A stretch of 7,658 bases of DNA from Rhodospirillaceae bacterium (GTDB taxonomy: Bacteria; Pseudomonadota; Alphaproteobacteria; DSM-16000; Inquilinaceae), in assembly GCA_020425485.1 (NCBI GenBank), contig JAGQRL010000248.1, positions 1 through 7,658 of the forward strand. Reading direction: 5' to 3'. Under the pieces are notes generated by a model. That model worked only from the letters and a program-made list of their open reading frames with translations. It did no database searches and had not been told where the DNA came from. Position numbers and translations under genes: made by a program. Positions 1-5,039 of this stretch are shown piece by piece (the first letter of the stretch is position 1; each line of letters opens with the position of its first letter).

Positions 1-492
1 CAGCCCGGCATCGAGCGCCCCTTCGGCGAGCGCGGCACGCGCCATGTGCAGCAGCCGATGGTCGCGGAAGAAGGCCACCCAGTCGTCGGCCGGCGGGTTG
101 GGCTGGTGCAGCGGGCCGATCAGCGTGTCGAAGGCAAACCCGTAGCCATCGCGCGGCACGGCATGCAGCGGCGCCAGGATTTCCGCCGCCTCGGCCTGGG
201 CTGCGGCCGTCACCCCGCCGCCGCCCGGCATATGCGTCATCACCAGCAGATCGTCGCGCGCCAGCAGCGGGGCCGGCACCGGCCAGCCTTCGCCGTGGAG
301 GTGGCCGAGCATGGCGCCTTCCAGCCCCAGGTTGGAGCCCGGCGGCCCCTGCTTGGCCACCAGCTTGGTGCCGTCCGCCAGGGTGAGGAGGCTGAGCTGG
401 GTGGTGTTGCCCGACGCAAAACGGCGCACATCCGCCACCGCCGACCCGCTGGCCGCGGCAATTGCCGTTCGATCGCTCTCCGTAAGGCTCAC
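1..492 (-). CDS. Fructosamine/ketosamine-3-kinase family protein, N-terminal part (runs off left edge)
   Basis: Enzymes of this family phosphorylate sugar adducts on protein lysines (fructosamines, ribulosamines). The phosphorylated adduct then falls off, so this is cytoplasmic protein deglycation. The 164 visible codons show the N-lobe of the fold: beta strands with the likely ATP-binding lysine in LVAKQG (Lys47), a following helix with Glu58 in LGLEGAML, then the family signature DGYGFAFDTLIGPLHQPNP (residues 115-133) and the DDWVAFFRDHRL segment (136-147). The catalytic loop with its HGDLW-type motif lies beyond the window, so catalytic competence cannot be judged. The chosen start is GTG at 490-492. 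No ATG or GTG lies in frame in the roughly 100 bases upstream that I read, and the next in-frame ATG (codon 61) would remove the ATP-binding lysine. The Shine-Dalgarno is weak, and the start lies 22 bases after the stop of the 78-residue gene, which suggests cotranscription with fur. The natural substrate in bacteria is uncertain. Family call is firm; start is moderate. Confidence 0.88.
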   Translation of the reverse strand, partial: MSLTESDRTAIAAASGSAVADVRRFASGNTTQLSLLTLADGTKLVAKQGPPGSNLGLEGAMLGHLHGEGWPVPAPLLARDDLLVMTHMPGGGGVTAAAQAEAAEILAPLHAVPRDGYGFAFDTLIGPLHQPNPPADDWVAFFRDHRLLHMARAALAEGALDAGL

Positions 493-514
493 GGCTGCCG
501 GCCGGCCGCCGCGG

Positions 515-751
515 TCAATGGACGATGCTCTGCACCACCCAGTGTTCGACCGTCTCGCGTGCGTGCTCGTAGCTCGCGGTGGGGTGGTGATAGGCGAACA
601 CGCGGGTTGCCGCATCCAGCGCCACGCTGGGGGCTGCCCCGCTGGTGGTCATGCCGCGATAGGCGCGCGTGACCGCCTCGCGGCAAGTGCAAGCTTCGGC
701 CGGACTATCGGGGCCACACTCTGTGGTCACGATGCGTGAACGCGACAGCAT
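515..751 (-). CDS. Small conserved-looking protein of unknown function, coupled to fur
   Basis: This is a 78-residue soluble protein that I do not recognise as a named family. Its ATG (749-751) follows the fur stop codon by a single base (TGA-C-ATG), and the purine-rich lysine codons that end fur (756-767) double as its ribosome-binding region. Translational coupling to fur is therefore likely. Codon usage is strongly G/C at third positions, like its neighbours, which supports real coding. It has three cysteines (Cys12, Cys21, Cys23; the last two as CTC) and five histidines (55, 56, 63, 70, 78), an unusually high share for 78 residues. Metal or Fe-S binding is possible but not shown. No signal peptide or membrane segment is visible. 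An upstream in-frame ATG (773-775) would overlap fur; I prefer the shorter form because of the coupled spacing. The gene ends 22 bases before the fructosamine kinase start. Confidence 0.72.
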   Translation of the reverse strand: MLSRSRIVTTECGPDSPAEACTCREAVTRAYRGMTTSGAAPSVALDAATRVFAYHHPTASYEHARETVEHWVVQSIVH

Positions 752-752
752 G

Positions 753-1169
753 TCACTTCTTCTTTCTGCGGCCATAGAGTTCCAGGCGGTGGTCGACCAG
801 TTCGTACCCCAGTTCGTCTGCGATCCTCGCTTTGAGCTCTTCCAGCTCTTCGTTCTGAAACTCGATCACCCGGCCGGTTTCCAGATCGACCAGATGATGG
901 TGGTGTTCCAGGTTCACCTCGAAGCGGGCGAAGTTCTGGTTGAAATCGTGCCGCTGCACAAGGTTCATGTCGTCGAGCAGGTGCAGCGTGCGATAGACCG
1001 TGGCGATGCTGATCGAGGCATCGTGCTCCTTGGCGCGCTGGTACACATCCTCCACCGAGGGGTGATCGGTGGCATCGCTCAGCACCTTCAGGATGGTGCG
1101 GCGCTGGCCGGTCATCTTGATGCCGGCATCGATGCACTGGCGTTCCAGGTCGGTCATCGTTTCACGCAT
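753..1169 (-). CDS. fur: Fur-family metal-responsive transcriptional regulator (alphaproteobacterial Fur/Mur type)
   Basis: This cytoplasmic DNA-binding repressor senses Fe(II) or, in many alphaproteobacteria, Mn(II). The 138 residues match the usual Fur length. The winged-helix domain includes KMTGQRRTILKVLSD (18-32) and the recognition helix ISIATVYRTLHLLDD (53-67). The metal and dimer domain includes the four-histidine run at 89-92, the ETGRVIEF segment (97-104) and the C-terminal VDHRLELYG (125-133) typical of this branch. His36, Glu84 and the 89-92 histidines are the likely regulatory metal ligands, by family analogy. There is one cysteine (Cys12) and no CxxC pair, so the structural zinc site of enterobacterial Fur is missing, as is common in alphaproteobacteria. 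The sequence is Fur-like rather than Irr-like. I chose the ATG at 1167-1169 because GAAGAG lies nine bases upstream; a second ATG four codons later (1155-1157) is an alternative. It heads a tight cluster with the 78-residue gene and a fructosamine kinase. Whether it responds to iron or manganese cannot be read from the sequence. Confidence 0.93.
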   Translation of the reverse strand: MRETMTDLERQCIDAGIKMTGQRRTILKVLSDATDHPSVEDVYQRAKEHDASISIATVYRTLHLLDDMNLVQRHDFNQNFARFEVNLEHHHHLVDLETGRVIEFQNEELEELKARIADELGYELVDHRLELYGRRKKK

Positions 1170-1251
1170 GGTCCCGTGCTCTTCGGGGTCCTTGCACCAA
1201 ACCCCGCGGGGCCAGTTTACCGATCCTCGGCCTGCACGCCAAGCATGATGA

Positions 1252-1266
1252 CGCAAATCATTCTCA
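1252..1266. promoter_or_regulatory. Candidate Fur box
   Basis: The 15-mer CGCAAATCATTCTCA matches 10 of the 14 defined positions of the 7-1-7 Fur consensus TGATAATnATTATCA, with the right half-site matching 6 of 7. It is an A/T-rich island in G/C-rich DNA. It lies 83 bases upstream of the fur start and about 160 bases upstream of the divergent 61-residue gene, a position suited to fur autoregulation. The match and position are seen; binding is inferred. Confidence 0.5.
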
Positions 1267-1296
1267 ACAACCCGGCGAGCGATTGGCTGGGGTGAT

Positions 1297-1325
1297 TTGA
1301 CATCGGGCGCCGCCGGCCTTCACTT
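1297..1325 (+). promoter_or_regulatory. Possible sigma70-type promoter for the 61-residue membrane protein
   Basis: A perfect -35 hexamer TTGACA (1297-1302) is followed after 17 bases by a poor -10 match, TCACTT (1320-1325). It would give a leader of roughly 100 bases before the GTG at 1430. The -35 is convincing and the -10 is not, so this is a weak call. It sits about 30 bases downstream of the candidate Fur box. Confidence 0.25.
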
Positions 1326-1429
1326 CAAATGCACCTGCCGATGTGTGGCGACGGTCCTGGGGGGCAGGGCCGGGGCCAGGCCGCAACCGCACCGGACAGC
1401 GGCGGGCAGCGCCGCGGAGGGAGACCACA

Positions 1430-1615
1430 GTGGACCGCTGGATCGGCTATTTCAGCCTGGATATGGGACTGCACGGCTGGCTGGCCCTGGCCATCGCGGT
1501 GGTGGGCATCATCGTGCTGAACCTGGGCCTGATGCGCCTGGCACGGAAGCCGTGGAAGACCTTCGACGAAGAGGGCGAGGAGCCCGACGGCGACAGGCAC
1601 GCCAACGGCGACTGA
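1430..1615 (+). CDS. Small single-pass membrane protein of unknown function
   Basis: This is a 61-residue protein that I do not recognise. It starts at GTG (1430-1432), preceded by GGAGG (1416-1420) at nine bases, the clearest ribosome-binding site in the window; this rules out the longer in-frame extension from 1343. A short N-terminus (residues 1-13) leads into one hydrophobic helix (about 14-35, LHGWLALAIAVVGIIVLNLG). The helix is followed by basic residues (Arg36, Arg39, Lys40) and a strongly acidic tail with DEEGEE (46-51). The positive-inside rule places the C-terminus in the cytoplasm. Third codon positions are almost all G or C, which supports real coding. It is divergent from fur and convergent with the exported hydrolase gene, leaving only 41 bases at its 3' end. 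The shared control region with fur makes metal-linked expression possible, but there is no direct evidence of function. Confidence 0.75.
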   Translation: MDRWIGYFSLDMGLHGWLALAIAVVGIIVLNLGLMRLARKPWKTFDEEGEEPDGDRHANGD

Positions 1616-1656
1616 GCGTTCGCTCCCACCGGCGGCACCGGCGCCTGTCGCAGCGG

Positions 1657-2655
1657 CTACTGCAGATACTCCGCGATGGCATCCAGCAGGATCTGGTTGG
1701 CTTCGGCATCGGCCTGCTCGTGGCGGCCGATGGTGTAGCCGGTGGCGGTGCACGCCGCCATCACCTGGATGAGCTGGTCGTCGGTGGCGGCGGGCCGCCC
1801 GGTCAGCGCTTCCACCAGGGTGCCGTCGCCACCCACCCGGAAGCGGCAGGGCGAGCCGTGGGGCAGGGAGGGGAAGAACCGCATGTCGCCGGTGCGGTTC
1901 CAGCCATGGGCGGCCCCGGCCAGCCAATGCACTGCCACGGGGCTGCCGCCGGCCTGCAGGCTGGCCACCAGGCGGGCGCACTGGTCGTGGTGGATGCTCT
2001 CGTCGGCATCGCCCCAGATCGCCACCACGGGCGCGCCGGTGGTGCGCGGCAGGGCGGTTTCCAGGAAGCACGGCGCGTAGAAGGCCACATGCAGGCCGAA
2101 GCGCTCCGGCGCACGCCCCGCCGCTTCGGCGATCTGCTCGAACGCCGCGGCATAGGTGGAGACGCCGCCCATGGAATAGCCCATCACGCCGATGCGCTCG
2201 GGGTCGATCCCCGGCAGCGTGCGCAGATAGGCGAGCGCCGCATAGGCATCGCTGATCTGGTCCGGCACATTGGCCACGCGCAGGCGGTCGAGATAGGGCA
2301 CGTCGCGGCCCTGGCCGCGGCTTTCGAAGGTGTCCACCACCAGGGCGGCGATGCCGTGGGCGGCGAGAAACTGCCCGTGGCGCTGGCCGCGGCCGCTCCA
2401 TTCGCCGCCGCTGCCGTGCAGGATCACCATGGCCGGCACCGGCGCCCCCGCGCCGAACCCCTCCGGCGTGAACAGCCGGGCCGAAGTTTCGGCATTGGCG
2501 GCACCGTCGCCGCCGAAGAGGCCCGACAGGCCGTCCACATCGCGGGTGGGGAAGGAAACCGGCGCACCGTCCTGGGCACAGGCCGGCAGGAAGGCGACCG
2601 CCGCCGCCAGGGCTGCGATGGTGAGGAGCGCTGCCAACGGGATCCAGGGACGCAT
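1657..2655 (-). CDS. Exported dienelactone-hydrolase-like alpha/beta hydrolase
   Basis: This is a 332-residue serine hydrolase predicted to act in the periplasm. The N-terminus (MRP, then a hydrophobic stretch at about 4-23) is a signal peptide with a likely signal peptidase I site after Ala27 (ACA before QD). Cys26 sits in LPAC, a poor lipobox because of the proline, so a lipoprotein is less likely. Fold landmarks: oxyanion loop ILHGSGGEW (78-86), nucleophile elbow GYSMGG with Ser161, acid residue in IWGDADE (Asp216 or Asp218), and catalytic histidine in AGAAHGWNR (His250). The DLH-family nucleophile is usually Cys; here Ser fits the broader esterase-like members. About 80 residues follow His250, more than in classic DLH, and they contain Cys270 and Cys302. 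The ATG at 2653-2655 has GGGAG seven bases upstream. It lies 146 bases downstream of the LysR-type gene on the same strand, so it could be cotranscribed or have its own promoter. The substrate is unknown. Confidence 0.87.
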   Translation of the reverse strand: MRPWIPLAALLTIAALAAAVAFLPACAQDGAPVSFPTRDVDGLSGLFGGDGAANAETSARLFTPEGFGAGAPVPAMVILHGSGGEWSGRGQRHGQFLAAHGIAALVVDTFESRGQGRDVPYLDRLRVANVPDQISDAYAALAYLRTLPGIDPERIGVMGYSMGGVSTYAAAFEQIAEAAGRAPERFGLHVAFYAPCFLETALPRTTGAPVVAIWGDADESIHHDQCARLVASLQAGGSPVAVHWLAGAAHGWNRTGDMRFFPSLPHGSPCRFRVGGDGTLVEALTGRPAATDDQLIQVMAACTATGYTIGRHEQADAEANQILLDAIAEYLQ

Positions 2656-2683
2656 CGGCCAACTCCCAAGCCGTAACGGACGT

Positions 2684-2705
2684 GGCGGCGCCGAGTGGCA
2701 CCGCC
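2684..2705 (-). other. GC-rich hairpin in the leader of the hydrolase gene
   Basis: On the minus strand GGCGGTGCC and GGCGCCGCC form a nine-pair stem (one G-U) around the four-base loop ACTC. It ends 28 bases upstream of the hydrolase ATG. No T-tract follows, so it is not a standard intrinsic terminator. It could shape the leader mRNA or mark the end of the LysR transcript, or it may be a chance product of high G+C. Confidence 0.3.
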
Positions 2706-2801
2706 AGATCCGCAGCGTCCTATCGCAATGCGTGCAGATTAGGGCAGAAGATCCCGAATTGACATCCTGGGCCGGCGCAGCGTGATCCCGTCAGCCCCGG
2801 C

Positions 2802-3698
2802 CTAGAACTTGGTGCCCGCCACCTCCTGCAGCAGGAAGTCGCGGAACGCCGCGACCCGCTTGGAATGGCGCAGCTCCTCGGCATACACGAAGTACGCGTC
2901 CGCCGTCGGCCCCTGTACGTCCGGCAGCACCGCCACCAGCTCGTCGCTGTCCTGCACGATGTAGTCCGGCAATGCGGCCAGCCCCAGCCCGCTGCGCACC
3001 GCCTGCAGGATGGCGTACTGGTTGTTGACCCGAAGCGCTGCCCGGCGCGAGCCCGGCGTGGGGTCGCCCACCGACATGATCCAGTTGATGTTGGGGATCG
3101 GCGGCTTGCTGGCGGTGCCGTAGATGACGAAGTCGTGCTTGTCCAGGTCGGCCATCGTCTGCGGCGTGCCGCGCCGTTGCAGGTATTCGCGGCTGCCGTA
3201 GATGTGGAAGCGGATGGCCATCAGGTGGCGCTGCACCAGGTCCGGCTGGCGCGGGGTGGTGACGCGGATGGCGATGTCCGCCTCGCGCATGCCCAGGTCC
3301 AGCTCACTGTCGTCGATCAGCAGGCTCAGCTCGACCTCGGGGTACAGGTCGAGGAACTTGCGGATGCGCGGGGTCAGCCAGATGCTGCCCAGCCCGACGG
3401 TGGTGGTGACCTTCAGCGGCCCGCGCACCTTTTCCTTGCTCTCGGTGAGCAGGATTTCCGCCCGCGCCAACTGGTCGAGCACGCTCTGGGCAGTCTTCAG
3501 CAGCAACTCGCCCTGCTCGGTGAGGATCAGGCCGCGGGCATGGCGGTGGAACAGCGGGACATCCAGGCTTTCTTCCAGGGAGCTGATCTGCCGGCTTACT
3601 GCGGACTGGCTCAAATTCAGTCGTTCGCCGGCATGGGTGAAACTGCCCGCCTCCGCCACTGCGTGAAACACCCGCAACTTGTCCCAGTCCATTTCCAT
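2802..3698 (-). CDS. lsrB: LysR-type transcriptional regulator, LsrB/VtlR-like
   Basis: This is a 298-residue cytoplasmic DNA-binding regulator. The N-terminal winged helix-turn-helix runs from DWDKLRVFHAVAEAGSF (4-20) through LNLSQSAVSRQISSLEE (27-43) to FHRHARGLILTEQGE (50-64). A linker helix follows, then the ligand-binding domain from about residue 93 (GPLKVTTTVGLGSIWLTPRI). The ending AALPDYIV...AYFVYAEELRHSKRVAAFRDFL is typical of the group next to trxB in alphaproteobacteria, which includes LsrB of Sinorhizobium (oxidative stress, lipopolysaccharide, symbiosis) and VtlR of Brucella; this assignment is from memory of the family and position. The protein has no cysteine, so thiol-based sensing by the protein itself is excluded. 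Two starts are possible, ATG at 3696-3698 (AGGA eight bases upstream) and ATG at 3690-3692; I chose the first. It lies 139 bases downstream of trxB with a strong hairpin between. The family is certain; the symbol is tentative. Confidence 0.87.
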   Translation of the reverse strand: MEMDWDKLRVFHAVAEAGSFTHAGERLNLSQSAVSRQISSLEESLDVPLFHRHARGLILTEQGELLLKTAQSVLDQLARAEILLTESKEKVRGPLKVTTTVGLGSIWLTPRIRKFLDLYPEVELSLLIDDSELDLGMREADIAIRVTTPRQPDLVQRHLMAIRFHIYGSREYLQRRGTPQTMADLDKHDFVIYGTASKPPIPNINWIMSVGDPTPGSRRAALRVNNQYAILQAVRSGLGLAALPDYIVQDSDELVAVLPDVQGPTADAYFVYAEELRHSKRVAAFRDFLLQEVAGTKF

Positions 3699-3740
3699 CC
3701 CCGTCGTCCTGGCTGCCGCCGCCGCGTCCTAAGCTATCGA

Positions 3741-3755
3741 ATCACATGTTAAGAT
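3741..3755. promoter_or_regulatory. Candidate LysR-type operator (T-N11-A dyad)
   Basis: ATCACATGTTAAGAT carries the dyad ATC-N9-GAT, which contains the T-N11-A core bound by LysR regulators. It begins 43 bases upstream of the LysR gene's ATG in an A/T-rich patch unlike its surroundings, where an autoregulatory site would be expected. The symmetry is short, so chance is possible. Confidence 0.4.
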
Positions 3756-3788
3756 TTGCATTTCCGCATGGCTCGCGTCGACTGGCAA

Positions 3789-3820
3789 GCGCCCCATGGT
3801 CGCGCAATGCCATGGGGCGC
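3789..3820 (-). terminator. Perfect 11-bp hairpin after trxB
   Basis: GCGCCCCATGG (3789-3799) and CCATGGGGCGC (3810-3820) form a perfect 11-pair stem with a 10-base loop. It lies 18 bases beyond the trxB stop and 90 bases before the LysR gene, so it most likely ends or attenuates trxB transcription. On the minus strand only TTGCC follows, not a real U-tract, so intrinsic termination would be weak; mRNA 3'-end protection is an alternative. Confidence 0.6.
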
Positions 3821-3837
3821 GATTCCCAGGCTCCCGG

Positions 3838-4833
3838 TTATCCCGCTACCGCAGTCTGGCGGTCGGCAATGCGGCTGGTCATGGTGTCGTCCTGGGCCGC
3901 CAGGAAGCGTTCCGCCTCAAGCGCGGCCATGCAGCCCATGCCGGCGGCGGTGACGGCCTGGCGGTACACCCGGTCGGTCACATCGCCGGCGGCGAACACG
4001 CCGGGAATGCTGGTGGCGGTCGAATCGGCGGCGGTGACGATGTAGCCGTCCGCCGCCATGTCGAGCTTGCCCTTGAACAGGGCGGTCGCCGGGTCGTGGC
4101 CGATGGCGACGAACACGCCGTCGATGGGCCGCTCGCTCACGTCGCCGGTCTTGCGGTTCTTCAGGCGTACGCCGGTCACCAGGGGCGGCATGCCGTCTTC
4201 GCCCAGGATTTCCGCCACTTCGCTGTCCCACACCACGGAGATCTTGGGGTTGCGCTTGAGGCGGTCCTGGAGGATCTGCTCGGCGCGCAACTGGTCGCGC
4301 CGGTGCACCAGGGTGACGCTGGCGGCGTGGTTGGTGAGGTAGAGCGCTTCCTCCACGGCGGTGTTGCCGCCGCCCACCACGATCACGTCCTTGCCGCGGA
4401 AGAAGAAGCCGTCGCAGGTGGCGCAGGCCGAAACGCCGCCGCCCTTGAACTTTTCCTCGGTGTCGATGCCCAGCCAGCGCGCCTGGGCGCCGGTGGCGAT
4501 CACCAGGGTATCGGCGAGGTAGCGGTCCCCCGAGTCGCCGATGGCGACGAATGGCCGCGCCGTCAGATCGACCTCGACGATGGTGTCGTAGGCCATCTGG
4601 GTGCCGACATGCTCGGCCTGCTTGGCCATCTGCTCCATCAGCCAGGGGCCCTGGATCACGTCGGCGAAGCCCGGATAGTTCTCCACATCGGTGGTGATCA
4701 TAAGCTGGCCGCCGGGTTGCAGCCCTTGCACCAGCAGCGGTTCCAGGCTGGCACGCGCCGCGTAGATCGCGGCCGTATAGCCGGCCGGCCCGGACCCAAT
4801 GATCAGGACCTTTGTGTGATGCTCGGAAGACAT
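3838..4833 (-). CDS. trxB: Thioredoxin-disulfide reductase
   Basis: This cytoplasmic FAD enzyme passes electrons from NADPH to thioredoxin and so supports ribonucleotide reductase, peroxide defence and protein thiol repair. The 331 residues match the low-molecular-weight bacterial class (about 320). Landmarks in order: FAD-binding GSGPAG (13-18), PGGQLMITTDVENYPGF (40-56), redox-active CATC (Cys137 and Cys140, followed by DGFFFRGK), NADPH-binding GGGNTA (154-159), His177-Arg178-Arg179 for the NADP phosphate, and the C-terminal FAD motif FAAGDV (280-285) followed by YRQAVTAAGMGC. All key residues are present. I chose the ATG at 4831-4833 because GAGG lies nine bases upstream and the FAD motif falls at the usual distance; the 24-codon upstream extension (to 4905) has no family resemblance. 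It is divergent from the Lrp-family gene and followed on the same strand by a LysR gene. From memory, the order lrp-trxB-lsrB recurs in rhizobia. Confidence 0.97.
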   Translation of the reverse strand: MSSEHHTKVLIIGSGPAGYTAAIYAARASLEPLLVQGLQPGGQLMITTDVENYPGFADVIQGPWLMEQMAKQAEHVGTQMAYDTIVEVDLTARPFVAIGDSGDRYLADTLVIATGAQARWLGIDTEEKFKGGGVSACATCDGFFFRGKDVIVVGGGNTAVEEALYLTNHAASVTLVHRRDQLRAEQILQDRLKRNPKISVVWDSEVAEILGEDGMPPLVTGVRLKNRKTGDVSERPIDGVFVAIGHDPATALFKGKLDMAADGYIVTAADSTATSIPGVFAAGDVTDRVYRQAVTAAGMGCMAALEAERFLAAQDDTMTSRIADRQTAVAG

Positions 4834-4891
4834 GGCAATTATCCTCTTGAATCCGCCCGACGCTGGACATGATCCTGTTAGGGTCCGTGCG

Positions 4892-4911
4892 CAAGGCAAC
4901 CCCAAGGCAAC
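4892..4911. repeat. Tandem 9-bp direct repeat with an 11-bp period upstream of trxB
   Basis: CAAGGCAAC occurs at 4892-4900 and again at 4903-4911, separated by CC, so the copies lie about one helical turn apart on the same DNA face. The pair lies 59-78 bases upstream of the trxB start, where an activator or operator would act. Read toward trxB, the repeats (GTTGCCTTG) also supply weak -35-like TTGCCT elements. The repeat is seen; the regulatory role is inferred. Confidence 0.45.
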
Positions 4912-4919
4912 AGCAGAGT

Positions 4920-4950
4920 TACGTGTGGTAGGTCATCAGAATTGCACGTA
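4920..4950. repeat. Spaced inverted repeat in the trxB/lrp divergent region
   Basis: TACGTG (4920-4925) and CACGTA (4945-4950) are perfect 6-bp inverted copies with centres 25 bases apart. The spacing is awkward for a simple hairpin but acceptable for a dimeric regulator touching two sites. At six bases the match could be chance. Confidence 0.25.
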
Positions 4951-4974
4951 TCAGGATGTGGCCGGGGTTGAAGC

Positions 4975-5002
4975 TTGCAAGTGCGGAGCAATCGGCTACG
5001 CT
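4975..5002 (+). promoter_or_regulatory. Possible promoter of the Lrp-family gene
   Basis: TTGCAA (4975-4980) and TACGCT (4997-5002) are spaced by 16 bases and resemble sigma70 -35 and -10 elements. Transcription would start about 30 bases before the ATG at 5040. The 8-bp palindrome CTTGCAAG (4974-4981) covers the -35. The element overlaps the hairpin at 4983-5006, so only one of these two readings is likely to matter. Confidence 0.3.
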
Positions 5003-5014
5003 CCGCTGTTTTCC
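4983..5014 (+). terminator. Terminator- or attenuator-like hairpin upstream of the Lrp-family gene
   Basis: GCGGAGC (4983-4989) and GCTCCGC (5000-5006) form a perfect 7-bp GC-rich stem with a 10-base loop, followed by TGTTTTCC. This is the layout of a rho-independent terminator on the plus strand. No plus-strand gene ends just before it, and the Lrp-family start lies 33 bases after the stem. If transcription starts further upstream it could attenuate that gene; otherwise it may be the operator for the promoter it overlaps. Confidence 0.4.
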
Positions 5015-5039
5015 AGATAGATTGGGTTCGGGTGCATCG

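Noticed and set aside
46..672. 208-codon plus-strand open frame over the kinase and the 78-residue gene
   Set aside because: It is Arg/His/Gly-rich and non-homologous, whereas the minus strand reads clear fructosamine-kinase sequence.
753..1169. Irr (haem-responsive Fur paralogue) as an alternative identity for the Fur protein
   Set aside because: The four-histidine run recalls Irr, but the ISIATVYRTL helix, the ETGRVIEF segment and the DHRLELYG end are those of Fur/Mur proteins, and no haem-regulatory Cys-Pro motif is present.
1616..1656. Bidirectional terminator between the convergent 61-residue gene and the hydrolase gene
   Set aside because: Expected from the convergent layout, but only a 4-bp stem (GGCG/CGCC) without T-runs is visible.
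1297..2676. Long plus-strand open frame (459 codons) across the hydrolase gene, and a matching 458-codon minus-strand frame at 1325-2701
   Set aside because: Both are Arg/Gly/Pro/Ala-rich, lack family resemblance and overlap the hydrolase, which has a clear signal peptide and catalytic triad. They are by-products of high G+C.
2759..2764. Perfect TTGACA on the plus strand between the hydrolase and LysR genes
   Set aside because: No -10 match lies 16-18 bases downstream and no plus-strand gene follows, so it is taken as chance.
2771..2801. Possible terminator hairpin just after the LysR stop (GCCGG...CCGGC ends)
   Set aside because: Only five outer pairs are continuous, inner pairing is broken by mismatches, and no T-run follows.
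2865..3752. 295-codon plus-strand open frame antisense to the LysR gene
   Set aside because: Composition is typical of an antisense shadow, and the LysR gene on the other strand is well supported.
3796..4872. 358-codon plus-strand open frame antisense to trxB
   Set aside because: It is a His/Gly/Val-rich shadow without motifs; trxB on the minus strand has all catalytic and cofactor motifs.
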